From positions 1-40,378 of the forward strand of contig JAJRXD010000075.1 of NCBI GenBank assembly GCA_024276465.1: a DNA stretch of 40,378 nt, written 5' to 3'. The position numbers were made by a program, and so were the translations under genes. The stretch comes from Deltaproteobacteria bacterium. Lineage in GTDB: Bacteria; Desulfobacterota; WTBG01; CAIYCZ01; CAIRTM01. Below, one piece after another: positions 25,832-33,409 of this stretch; positions within the stretch are counted from its first letter, which is position 1; every line of letters starts with the position of its first letter. The notes below the pieces were generated by a model that had not been told where the DNA came from, made no database searches, and saw nothing but the letters and a program-made list of their open reading frames with translations.

Positions 25832-26413
25832 TTATGAATTTTTTGAAAGAAAATGTGCCTCCACAAGTTCACAAAGTGCGTGGCCGGAACACAGATGCAC
25901 CTCCTGTATTCTGGCGGTATTTTCTGAAGGAACATTAAGGGAAATATCAGCAATATTTGAAAGTTTATTCCCCACCTGACCTGTAAAACATATTGTGAGA
26001 AGTCCGGTCTTTTTTGCAGTGTTGACAGCCTTGATAACATTTTCAGAATTTCCACTCGTGCTTATGCCCCACGCCACATCACCTTTTTGTCCCAGAGCCT
26101 CGACCTGGCGGGAAAAAATATCGCTGAAATCACTGTCATTACCTATGCTTGTAAGGATTGAAGAGTCAGTAGTAAGGGCAATTGCAGGAAGGGGTTTTCT
26201 GTAAACAGCAAGCTTGTTTACAAGCTCTGAAGCAAAATGCTGTGCCTGGGATGCACTGCCGCCATTTCCAAAAACAAGAAGTTTGCCCCCCTTTTCAAAA
26301 CAGGATATTGTCTCTTCTGCAATCCGGCACAGCAGTGATGGCAGTTCTTCGCTGCACTGCGAAAGAAGGGCTGAGGATTCTTCAAAAAACTCGCTTACAA
26401 TTTTATCTTCCAC
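25832..26413 (-). CDS. gmhA: Phosphoheptose isomerase
   Basis: A 193-residue SIS-domain protein when started at GTG 26413, which has an AGGAG site nine bases before it and gives the usual GmhA length; ATG codons at 26443 and 26470 would add 10 or 19 residues without a good site. Signatures are FGNGGSASQAQHFASELVNK, LTTDSSILTSIGNDSDF, ISTSGNSENVI and ARIQEVHLCSGHALCELVE, including the His and Glu of the active site. GmhA converts sedoheptulose-7-phosphate to heptose-7-phosphate for LPS inner core. DiaA, a related DNA-binding SIS protein, is the main alternative but lacks the RIQE-H active-site set. Confidence 0.9.
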   Translation of the reverse strand: MEDKIVSEFFEESSALLSQCSEELPSLLCRIAEETISCFEKGGKLLVFGNGGSASQAQHFASELVNKLAVYRKPLPAIALTTDSSILTSIGNDSDFSDIFSRQVEALGQKGDVAWGISTSGNSENVIKAVNTAKKTGLLTICFTGQVGNKLSNIADISLNVPSENTARIQEVHLCSGHALCELVEAHFLSKNS

Positions 26414-26587
26414 GTAAAATTTCTCCTGCTTGATTTTTTTCATCTTATTAAGAGCTTTAATTTGTGTCAAGAAAATTCACTGTTCATTAATTTATTGACG
26501 CTGTTTTTTTTCATGGCATTATATGTAGTCAGAGCAAAGGATCAGGGTTTCAGATCAAATAAAAACATCATGCATGGGAATAGTTCA

Positions 26588-27562
26588 ATGGTTACTGGTA
26601 TAGGTCTTTTTTCAGGGGGGCTTGACAGCATTCTGGCTGTCAGAATACTGCAGGAACAGAATCTGCACATTGAGGTCATCTCCTTTGTAACTCCTTTTTT
26701 CGGACCTGAAACAGCAGAAAAATCTGTAAAACAGCTCAAAGTTCCTCTCCACCTGATTGATATTACCGGGACTCACCTTGAAATGCTCAAAAACCCCAGG
26801 CATGGGTACGGGAACAATATGAATCCGTGCATTGACTGCCATGCACTAATGTTCAGGCATGCAGGCCTTTTCATGGAAAAAACAGGGGCAGATTTTCTTT
26901 TCTCAGGAGAAGTGTTAGGGGAAAGACCCATGTCGCAGAACATGAACTCCCTTAAAATTGTTGCCAGGGAGTCCGGCTTTGAAGATTTTATTATCCGCCC
27001 TCTGAGTGCCCGCCTGCTTCCTGTCACTGAACCTGAAAAGCAGGGGATTGTGGCCAGGGAAAAACTGCTTGACATCCGGGGGCGGTCCAGAAAGCCCCAG
27101 ATAGAACTTGCCCGCAGGTTCGGAATAACATGTTACCCCAATCCGGCCGGCGGATGCCTGCTGACAGACTCATCCTTCAGTAACCGCCTCAGGGATCTTC
27201 TGAACAGCAAAGACAAAAAATCAAAACGGGATTTTGAACTTCTGAGCGTTGGAAGGCATCTGCGGATAAGTGATGCTGTAAAAATCATTGTTGGAAGAAA
27301 TGAAAAAGAAAATGAAAAAATACTGTCTTTAAGTGAGGAAGAAGACATAATCATTACCATTGAGGAGATCCCCGGACCAGTAGTTCTCATCCCATGCAGT
27401 GCAGAAGATGAAGTCGTCAAATTTGCAGCGTCAATCTGTGTTCAATACAGCGATGCTCAGGCAGATGAGCTGGTTCCTGTTTCTGTCTTCCATGACAACA
27501 GGATGGTAAAAATTCATGCTTCTGAGTACCCGAGACAGCTGTTAAATCAATATGCAGTATAG
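26588..27562 (+). CDS. PP-loop thiouridylase-like protein with NFACT-R-like C-terminal domain
   Basis: A 324-residue protein if started at ATG 26588 (MVTGIGLFSGGLDSILAVRI); the frame is open further upstream to 26462, but that part is not conserved-looking. The SGGLDS PP-loop binds and adenylates a nucleotide in ThiI/MnmA-type tRNA sulfurtransferases. Cysteines in NPCIDCHALM and NPAGGCLLTD are positioned like the catalytic Cys pair of such enzymes. After the AANH domain comes a ~90-residue segment (LLSVGRHLRISDAVKIIVGR, then NEKENEKI) resembling the NFACT-R (DUF814) domain. It probably thiolates tRNA. It converges on the selD operon, so a sulfur/selenium link is possible but unproven. Confidence 0.83.
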   Translation: MVTGIGLFSGGLDSILAVRILQEQNLHIEVISFVTPFFGPETAEKSVKQLKVPLHLIDITGTHLEMLKNPRHGYGNNMNPCIDCHALMFRHAGLFMEKTGADFLFSGEVLGERPMSQNMNSLKIVARESGFEDFIIRPLSARLLPVTEPEKQGIVAREKLLDIRGRSRKPQIELARRFGITCYPNPAGGCLLTDSSFSNRLRDLLNSKDKKSKRDFELLSVGRHLRISDAVKIIVGRNEKENEKILSLSEEEDIIITIEEIPGPVVLIPCSAEDEVVKFAASICVQYSDAQADELVPVSVFHDNRMVKIHASEYPRQLLNQYAV

Positions 27563-27580
27563 TGTCTGAAGAGCCCCACA

Positions 27581-28309
27581 CTATTTGTTTGCCTTTTGAG
27601 CAATATAATCAAGGAATGCCTTGCCCTCCTGATAGTCCGGATTAATGGAAATAGCTTTATAAATACACTCCCTGGCCTCTTCCAAGTCACCTTTTTCAAA
27701 AAAGGCTCTGGCAAGATTAAAGCAAAGGTTTTCGTCTTTTGGGGCAACCTTCAGTGCTTTTTTGTAGTATTCAATTGCCTCATCATAAAGCTCATGTTTC
27801 CTCAGCTGGATTCCACACTCATTGAAAAAATGTTTATTTTTTTCTTCAAAAATTGCACCAATTTTTGAAACCTTTATAAATATATCCCTGGCCTTGTCCT
27901 TCTCTCCCATCTTAAGGTAAACATTGCCGATTCCGAAATTTGCCCTTAAGTTCTTTTCATCAAACTTCAATGCATTTTTATATTCATACTCTGCACTGTA
28001 AAGCTCGTTTCGCTTGACATGCTCCTCAGCAGTGGCAATTGCTTTATTTGTCTTTTTCTGCTTTTCAGCTTTCTTCTGCTCAAAGTAATAGGGCTGGAAG
28101 ATGAAGTCATGTATAAACTTTTCCTTTGGAATTTTTTCCACAACATTTGAGGGCGCATCATCTGCACCAAGAAAGCGAACCTCTATTTCATTGTCATTGA
28201 TCTGCTTTGCCAGGCAATACATGTTCTGTTTAACCTTTCTTTCAGTATGCCCGGTTCCTATTTTTGCCTCTTTTTCCAGAAGAAAAACACCTTCAATCCT
28301 GTCAACCAT
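27581..28309 (-). CDS. TPR-repeat protein downstream of selD
   Basis: A 242-residue soluble protein. The ATG at 28309 is chosen over one at 28327 because GGAG lies five bases before it. Residues 1-85 form an N-terminal region of unknown type (RIEGVFLLEKEAKIG, KIPKEKFIHDFIFQPYYFE). Then come a Lys-rich helix and four TPR units, the clearest being LYSAEYEYKNALKFDEKNLR, NFGIGNVYLKMGEKDKARDI, ELYDEAIEYYKKALKVAPKD and ARAFFEKGDLEEARECIYKA. It starts 22 bases after the selD stop and is surely co-transcribed with it. A role as a scaffold is likely; the partner is unknown. Confidence 0.85.
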   Translation of the reverse strand: MVDRIEGVFLLEKEAKIGTGHTERKVKQNMYCLAKQINDNEIEVRFLGADDAPSNVVEKIPKEKFIHDFIFQPYYFEQKKAEKQKKTNKAIATAEEHVKRNELYSAEYEYKNALKFDEKNLRANFGIGNVYLKMGEKDKARDIFIKVSKIGAIFEEKNKHFFNECGIQLRKHELYDEAIEYYKKALKVAPKDENLCFNLARAFFEKGDLEEARECIYKAISINPDYQEGKAFLDYIAQKANK

Positions 28310-28331
28310 TTTTTCTCCAAAAATCAATTAT

Positions 28332-29381
28332 TTATCTGTCAATAATTATCTTCCCCGGCGGGGCATCCAGGACCTCTCCAACATGGAAAACACTGACCCC
28401 CTTTGCTTTACATTCTTCAATAAGATCATCCATAACTGCGGGATCAACTGTAAAAAAAAGTCCCCCTGATGTCTGCGGGTCATAAATTATATCTCTCATT
28501 TCAGGAGAAATATTTTCCCTGAACACAACAGAAGATTCATAGAATTTGCTGTTGCTGCGCGCGCCCTCGGGAACAAGTCCCATCGAAGCATATTCAACGG
28601 CCTCCCTGAAAACAGGAATAGACGAAGAATGAAATAAAACTGCCCTTTTGCTTGCCCGTGCAACCTCCATTGCATGCCCGGCTAATCCAAAACCGGTAAT
28701 GTCAGTGCAGGCATGAACCCCGGCCATTTTAACAACCTCTGCAGCTGTTTTGTTTAACGTAGTCATTGCGCGCGTAATGTCCCGGACAGATGAAGCAGAG
28801 GCCATATCAGCTTTAAGTGCTGTGGAAATAATTCCCATTCCAAGCGGTTTTGTAATTAATACTGCATCGCCGGTTCTGGCACCCTGCTTTGTCAAAATTT
28901 TTTCCGGATGAATAAGCCCTGTTACTGCAAGACCATATTTTATCTCCTGATCGTCAATGCTGTGGCCGCCAACAAGGCAGACACCGGCTTCTGCCATTTT
29001 GTCCATCCCCCCCCGGAGTATCTCTTTTAAGACACCTTTGTCTATCTTTTCAACAGGAAAACCCACTAAATTAAGGGCAGTAACAGGGTCTGCTCCCATT
29101 GCGTATATATCGCTGAGGGAGTTGGCTGCTGCAATCTGGCCAAAAACAAAGGGGTCATCCACAACAGGAGTGAAAAAATCAACAGTCTGAACAATTGCAG
29201 TACTTTCATTAATTTTATAGACTGCACAATCGTCAGGCATCTCCAGCCCGATAATAAGGTTGGGGCTTTTAAGCGGGTGGAGTCCGCAGAGAATATCGTC
29301 CAGGAACCCTGGACTCAGTTTAGCTGCTCAGCCTGCTTTATGTGAATATGCGGTTAAACGCACGCTTTTTTCCTTACTCAT
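28332..29381 (-). CDS. selD: Selenide, water dikinase with selenocysteine at the active site
   Basis: A 349-residue SelD that makes selenophosphate from selenide and ATP. A plain reading starts only at ATG 29240 and gives 302 residues, but an ATG at 29381 with AGGAGG site opens the same frame, reading MSKEKSVRLTAYSHKAG, then TGA (29328-29330), then AAKLSPGFLDDI into the rest. This aligns with E. coli SelD LTQYSHGAGCGCKISP, so TGA stands at catalytic Cys17 and Lys21 at the essential Lys20. A hairpin fit to be a SECIS follows. ATP-site motifs (DDCAVY, TVDFFTPVVDDPF, CLVGGHSIDD, CTDITGFGLAGHAME, PQTSGG) are all present. It sits between an M20 peptidase gene and the TPR gene. Confidence 0.96.
29298..29314 (-). 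promoter_or_regulatory. Bacterial SECIS hairpin in selD
   Basis: GTCCAG and CTGGAC pair perfectly around a GGTTC loop; the stem begins 14 bases and the loop 20 bases after the TGA codon. Bacterial SECIS elements lie inside the coding region at this distance and have a G at the start of the apical loop followed by U, as here. SelB would bind it to insert selenocysteine. Confidence 0.8.
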
Positions 29382-29414
29382 TTTAAAATCTGTTCCTCCT
29401 TTTACTATCCCGGA

Positions 29415-30758
29415 TTATGTGCAGAATTCTTTTATTGTATCATGCAGGATTTTTATCCCCGTTATAATATGTTCACTACTGATATGTTCATTGTGCCCGT
29501 GTATCCCTTCAGCAGACTCAACAGAAGATATCATTTGAACCCCGTATGCAGGGATACCTTTTTCCCTGAAAAACCTGGAGTCCGTAGCACCGGTTGACAT
29601 GTAGGGAATCACCTTTGCCCTGGGATCGTTTTTCCTGAAGCCCTTTTCAAGGGCATTGTACAGGGGTGTATCAACAGGAGACTCAGAGGCAAGTGATTGC
29701 CCGTTAATTTCAATAGAGAAATTTCGACAGCCTCTGTCTGTTAACACCTCATTTATAATTTCCAAAAGCTCCTCTGAAGTTGAGCCTGGAAGTATTATGC
29801 AGTCCACTTCGCAATAACATTCACCTGGTATCACGTTAGTTTTGCTCCCTGAGCATGTCACCGTAGGAACAGCAGTATTTTTCAACATGGCGGAAAGTAT
29901 CTGACTGAGTTTTTTTTCCGGAATTTTTTCAAGCACATTGCTGCTGAGATTCTGGTCTGTCAATCCCAGAAATTCCTCTTCAGGCATAAAGTTCTGCTCA
30001 GAAGCAAGCATGCAGATAAAATGTTTCACAGGTCCGGTTATGCAGACTTTAAACCTGTGGCTTGCCAGCGCATCAATTGCCCTTGCCATGTCAACAACAC
30101 AGTTATTATCATGCGGCTGGGACCCATGGCCTGGTTTTCCCTCAAAATGTATCCTTATCCAGCATACTCCTTTTTCAGCCACCTGGCAAAAGCAGAAGTT
30201 GCCTGTCTCAGTGTTAAGTCCCAGCCCCACCCCCTCATTAATAACAAACCTTGTTTTCAGTTTGTCAGGGTAATTCTCCATCAGCCACGGGACTCCCCAC
30301 TTCCCGCCTGCCTCCTCATCAGCAGTAGCTGCAAAAACAATATGCTTTTCAGGAAACAACCCGCTGCGCTTTAAAAGAATAAATGCCATCAATTCCATAA
30401 TGCCCAGGGATTTACAGTCAACCGCACCCCTGCCCCATATCTCCCCGTCGATCACCTGGCCTGAAAAAGGGGGACGGCTCCATTTTTTTTCTTCTGCAGG
30501 AACAACATCTATATGGTGGAGCAGAATAATTTCAGGGATGGTGTTCCTGCCGGTAAATTTTGAAATAAGGTTTCCCCTGCCAGGGGAGGATTCATAAATG
30601 TCGCAATATATTTTCTCTTTCTCCAGAATTTCTTTTAAAAACTTTGCGCCCTCAGTCTCGTTTCCGGGTGGATTGGTAGTATTTATCTGCAGATACCTGC
30701 TCAATAATTCTGTGGCTTCTCTTTCCACAGAATTCCATTCAATGCTTTTGTGTGTCAT
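29415..30758 (-). CDS. M20-family metallopeptidase (dipeptidase/deacylase type)
   Basis: A 447-residue zinc hydrolase. The metal ligands and catalytic residues can be followed: ILLHHIDVVPAEEKKW, GRGAVDCKSLGIMEL, AATADEEAGGKWGVPWLM (general base Glu), the NEG loop, and late STGATDSRFFREKGIPAYG with the last ligand in EGIHGHNEHIS. The dimerisation (lid) domain runs from about 190 to 310, including GKPGHGSQPHDNN. M20 enzymes cut dipeptides or N-acyl amino acids; the substrate cannot be told. It precedes selD by 33 bases and is probably in the same transcript. Confidence 0.92.
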   Translation of the reverse strand: MTHKSIEWNSVEREATELLSRYLQINTTNPPGNETEGAKFLKEILEKEKIYCDIYESSPGRGNLISKFTGRNTIPEIILLHHIDVVPAEEKKWSRPPFSGQVIDGEIWGRGAVDCKSLGIMELMAFILLKRSGLFPEKHIVFAATADEEAGGKWGVPWLMENYPDKLKTRFVINEGVGLGLNTETGNFCFCQVAEKGVCWIRIHFEGKPGHGSQPHDNNCVVDMARAIDALASHRFKVCITGPVKHFICMLASEQNFMPEEEFLGLTDQNLSSNVLEKIPEKKLSQILSAMLKNTAVPTVTCSGSKTNVIPGECYCEVDCIILPGSTSEELLEIINEVLTDRGCRNFSIEINGQSLASESPVDTPLYNALEKGFRKNDPRAKVIPYMSTGATDSRFFREKGIPAYGVQMISSVESAEGIHGHNEHISSEHIITGIKILHDTIKEFCT

Positions 30759-30856
30759 ATTATGTATGGTCTTCCCTGAAATCTTATAAACCTAAATTGA
30801 CGACTTCATCAAATTGAGCGATTCTAAAAAAACATAATTTAACAAAAACATTTAGT

Positions 30857-30971
30857 GTAACAGCATTGAACGGATTTAAGCATTACATAAGCTTCACATG
30901 GATGATGAAGCGTAATGCTTACCTCGGAAGCAGACATGGATGTCTGCTGAGAATGAGTGAAATGCTGTTAC
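30857..30971. ncRNA. Three-stem structured element of unknown role
   Basis: An outer stem, GTAACAGCATT (30857-30867) with AATGCTGTTAC (30961-30971), is perfect over 11 bp. Inside are two further hairpins. The first is TAAGCATTAC/GTAATGCTTA (30877-30886, 30912-30921) continued by GCTTCA/TGAAGC after an ATAA bulge. The second is GCAGACAT/ATGTCTGC (30930-30947). Together they form a three-way junction. It may be a small RNA, a cis element, or a mobile palindromic repeat. There is no coding frame. Confidence 0.5.
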
Positions 30972-31003
30972 TCTTACTGTCTTTATCTGGAATATCGCTC
31001 AGC

Positions 31004-31519
31004 TCAGGATAAATTTACTCCCTCCAGCCTTAACAGCTTTGCCTTCAAATCAGTTCCCATGGGTGCTGAAAATCCCCCCGGTTCTCCGCTTTCTTTTATT
31101 ACCCGATGGCAGGGAATAATTATTGGAAGGGGATTTCTTCCCAGAGCATTACCAACAGCGCGAACAGCTTTCGGATTTTTAATCCTTCCTGCAACCCAGC
31201 CGTAAGATCTTACCTCACCCCATGGTATGTTTCCTGTCTCAGACCATACCATTTTTTGAAATAATGTTGCACGTTAAAAATTCAGGTTAAAAGAAAAATT
31301 TGTCATGACACCTGAAAAATATTTTTTTAATTCTTTTATTTCCTCAAAAAAGGGGGTTTTTAAAGGAACAGAACAGGGATAGAACAGCCTTATTTTTGCA
31401 TTGATGGCTGATTTTTTGGACTCAGGAAGAAAAATTCTTATTAAATCTGTCCCTGCTTTCACAATTCCGCACCATCCAAGGGGTGTAGGGAAAATAGTGT
31501 GTATAATAAAATTTTCCAT
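31004..31519 (-). pseudogene. ogt: Methylated-DNA-protein cysteine methyltransferase interrupted by TAA
   Basis: One frame of 171 codons encodes the whole protein but contains TAA at 31274-31276. The N-terminal part (to codon 81) reads TIFPTPLGWCGIVKAG and EEIKELKKYFSGV. After the stop the frame goes on RATLFQKMVWSETGNIPWGE and contains the helix-turn-helix segment VRAVGNALGRNPLPII and the active-site PCHRV with the methyl-accepting Cys. Ogt/AGT repairs O6-alkylguanine. The second part could start at ATG 31252 but would lack the first strand and helix-packing region, so the gene is probably broken, or the TAA is a sequence error. Confidence 0.85.
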
Positions 31520-31532
31520 ATTAAGAAATTCC

Positions 31533-31560
31533 TTGACAAAAAAAATAAACAGGTTATCAT
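31533..31560 (+). promoter_or_regulatory. Sigma-70 promoter of rpsT
   Basis: TTGACA (31533-31538) is followed after 16 bases by TATCAT (31555-31560). The rpsT start codon is 42 bases downstream, leaving a short leader typical of S20 mRNAs, which are autoregulated in E. coli. Confidence 0.75.
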
Positions 31561-31601
31561 AGTTAGTTCTGTAAATTAATTAATTTCAAAGGAGATATAT
31601 A

Positions 31602-31877
31602 TTGGCCACGCATAAATCCGCTGTAAAAAGACATCGACAGAGTAAGGAAAGGCAAAAAAGGAATAAATCGTCAAAATCCAGAATGAAAACAGCAGTTAAG
31701 TCGCTACTGGGAAAGATAGAAACCAGGGAAAAAGAACAAATTCAAAAGACTCTGTCTCAGACAACAGCCATAATATCAAAAACCGCCTCAAAGGGCATTA
31801 TCAAAAAAAATACTGCAGCCAGAAAGATCTCAAGACTTGCGAAAAAAGTCAATGCCGTTGTTCAGGCAGACGCCTGA
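31602..31877 (+). CDS. rpsT: 30S ribosomal protein S20
   Basis: A 91-residue, very basic helical protein beginning MATHKSAVKRHRQSKERQKR NK, the hallmark of S20, which binds 16S rRNA near the bottom of the body of the 30S subunit. The start codon is TTG, fixed by the AAAGGAG site and family alignment. A non-ATG start is also used by E. coli rpsT, where it supports translational autocontrol. The last 16 bases overlap the end of the convergent holA gene. Confidence 0.97.
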   Translation: MATHKSAVKRHRQSKERQKRNKSSKSRMKTAVKSLLGKIETREKEQIQKTLSQTTAIISKTASKGIIKKNTAARKISRLAKKVNAVVQADA

Positions 31878-32878
31878 TCCCTGAAACCAATAAGCCTGAA
31901 AACAAGGGTTTCCAATATAACCCTGCTGTTTATCCGGCTTGATTTAATCAAAAAATTTGACTGGAAAACTTCCTCAAAAGCCCTGCCAAGGGTTACAGCT
32001 GTCCATCCGCGAGATTGCAGAATAATTCCCCTGATTAAATTATCATATCTTAAATTCAACTTTTTACCAATGGCCAAAGCCGAGTCCCCCCTGCTCACCC
32101 CTTCACCAGCTCTGCTGATGAGCCTGAGTTGACGGGTAATCATTTTAATGATGACAAGGGGATGCACCCCGTCTGCAAGAAGATTGTTTAAAAACAGCAG
32201 GGACCTTTCAATATTGCCGCGTCCAACTTCATCAACCAGGTTGAAAACAGTTGTTGTATGTCCTCCGGACAGGATTGCCTCAAGGTCCTCAACATCAATT
32301 AACTTCTTTTCTCTGCAGAAAAGGGCGGTTTTTTCCAGCTCACTTGTAATTGTCAGGGCATCCCCTCCAATATTATCAGCAAAATAGTTCAATGCATCAG
32401 CACTGATCTTTTTCCCAAATCTGTCAAAACCTGACATAATAAACTCTTTTATCTGATTTTTGCTTTTGGGGTTTGCAAAGGATACCATTACACCGTTTTT
32501 CTGGAAAATTTTCAGAAGTTTGCCTTTTAAACCCTGGTTTTCAGAAATCAACACCAGGCAGCAACAGGCCGAGGGTTTGGAAAAAAAGCTCTGGAAAATT
32601 TTCCACTGGGCATCTTTAAAAGCCTGTGTCCGTTTAACCACCACCAGTCTTTTTCTGGAGACAAATGGCACAGTGTTCGCTGACTGTATGATTTCAGAAG
32701 GTGCGTGTGTCTGCGCATCAAAATAATTCAGATCGAGTTCAGGGCTTCGAGAGGGAAAAAGAGAGGATATTATATTCAGGATGGCCTTATCTATAAGATG
32801 GGTATTTTCACCGTAAAAAAAATAGAGAGGGGATATATTCCCTTTGGAAATATTTTTTTTAAGCTCCTCAGGATACAT
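31862..32878 (-). CDS. holA: DNA polymerase III subunit delta
   Basis: A 338-residue clamp-loader subunit. N-terminal SPLYFFYGENTHLIDKAI is the degenerate nucleotide-binding start of HolA, and NTVPFVSRKRLVVVKR matches the clamp-opening region. Further family strings are YFADNIGGDALTITSELEKT and GHTTTVFNLVDEVGRG. The C-terminal collar domain holds VIIKMITRQLRLISRAGEG. Delta opens the beta clamp during loading. The start codon follows the lptE stop directly (TAG-ATG), so the leuS-lptE-holA genes are one operon, as in many Gram-negatives. Confidence 0.94.
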   Translation of the reverse strand: MYPEELKKNISKGNISPLYFFYGENTHLIDKAILNIISSLFPSRSPELDLNYFDAQTHAPSEIIQSANTVPFVSRKRLVVVKRTQAFKDAQWKIFQSFFSKPSACCCLVLISENQGLKGKLLKIFQKNGVMVSFANPKSKNQIKEFIMSGFDRFGKKISADALNYFADNIGGDALTITSELEKTALFCREKKLIDVEDLEAILSGGHTTTVFNLVDEVGRGNIERSLLFLNNLLADGVHPLVIIKMITRQLRLISRAGEGVSRGDSALAIGKKLNLRYDNLIRGIILQSRGWTAVTLGRAFEEVFQSNFLIKSSRINSRVILETLVFRLIGFRDQASA

Positions 32879-33409
32879 CTAAAATCCCTGCATAATGCTG
32901 TCATGAACTCTTTCTGCCAGGTCCTCGGCAATCGTTTTCAGTGAAGCCCTTTTTGCTGCTTCTGACATTTCTATACGGTCACCCACAGGAAATTCCTCGC
33001 TGTGCATCATCTTTTTTCTTTTCCACAGGACATTTCCACTTGAGCGTTCCTCAAGGACAACATCAAGTGTAACAAATGTGCGATATTCCATTGTTTTGCC
33101 GTCACGGTTGTATGCGATTGTGTCATCATACAATTTTCTTACTGTTCCGTAAAGTACTGCATCAGCATTTTCAATACTGACAACCTGAAGCCTCCTGCTT
33201 TCAATAAACTCATTTACAAAGGCATAAGTAAAAATTGTCTCCACTTCAGGCTCAAATGTTTTATTCTTAAAGTAAGGGATGGCAATAGTTTTAATATCCT
33301 CGAGAAGGGGGTTTGAAGGCCTTGCAAGGCGATAGCCACAGCTGAAAAATATCATGGAAACAAAAACAAGGGCTGATATTATAAAAATATTTTTTTTAAA
33401 TAATTTCAT
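32879..33409 (-). CDS. lptE: LPS-assembly lipoprotein LptE
   Basis: A 176-residue outer-membrane lipoprotein. The signal peptide ends in lipobox FFSC (Cys24) followed by GYRLA, the typical LptE start. The domain has [18 protein letters not shown], a long helix ([12 protein letters not shown]) and strands such as [20 protein letters not shown]. LptE plugs the LptD barrel and helps insert lipopolysaccharide in the outer leaflet. It overlaps leuS by four bases and abuts holA, the classic leuS-lptE-holA order. Confidence 0.92.
   Translation of the reverse strand: MKLFKKNIFIISALVFVSMIFFSCGYRLARPSNPLLEDIKTIAIPYFKNKTFEPEVETIFTYAFVNEFIESRRLQVVSIENADAVLYGTVRKLYDDTIAYNRDGKTMEYRTFVTLDVVLEERSSGNVLWKRKKMMHSEEFPVGDRIEMSEAAKRASLKTIAEDLAERVHDSIMQGF

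Noticed and set aside
26462-26587. Upstream extension of the PP-loop protein to 26462
   Set aside because: The extra residues overlap the divergent gmhA control region, look unlike the family, and the conserved domain starts at MVTGIGLFSGG; ATG 26588 is a better start.
28332-29240. selD as a 302-residue protein starting at ATG 29240
   Set aside because: That start lacks a ribosome site and removes the catalytic Sec and Lys; the frame through TGA to ATG 29381 matches the family from its first residues.
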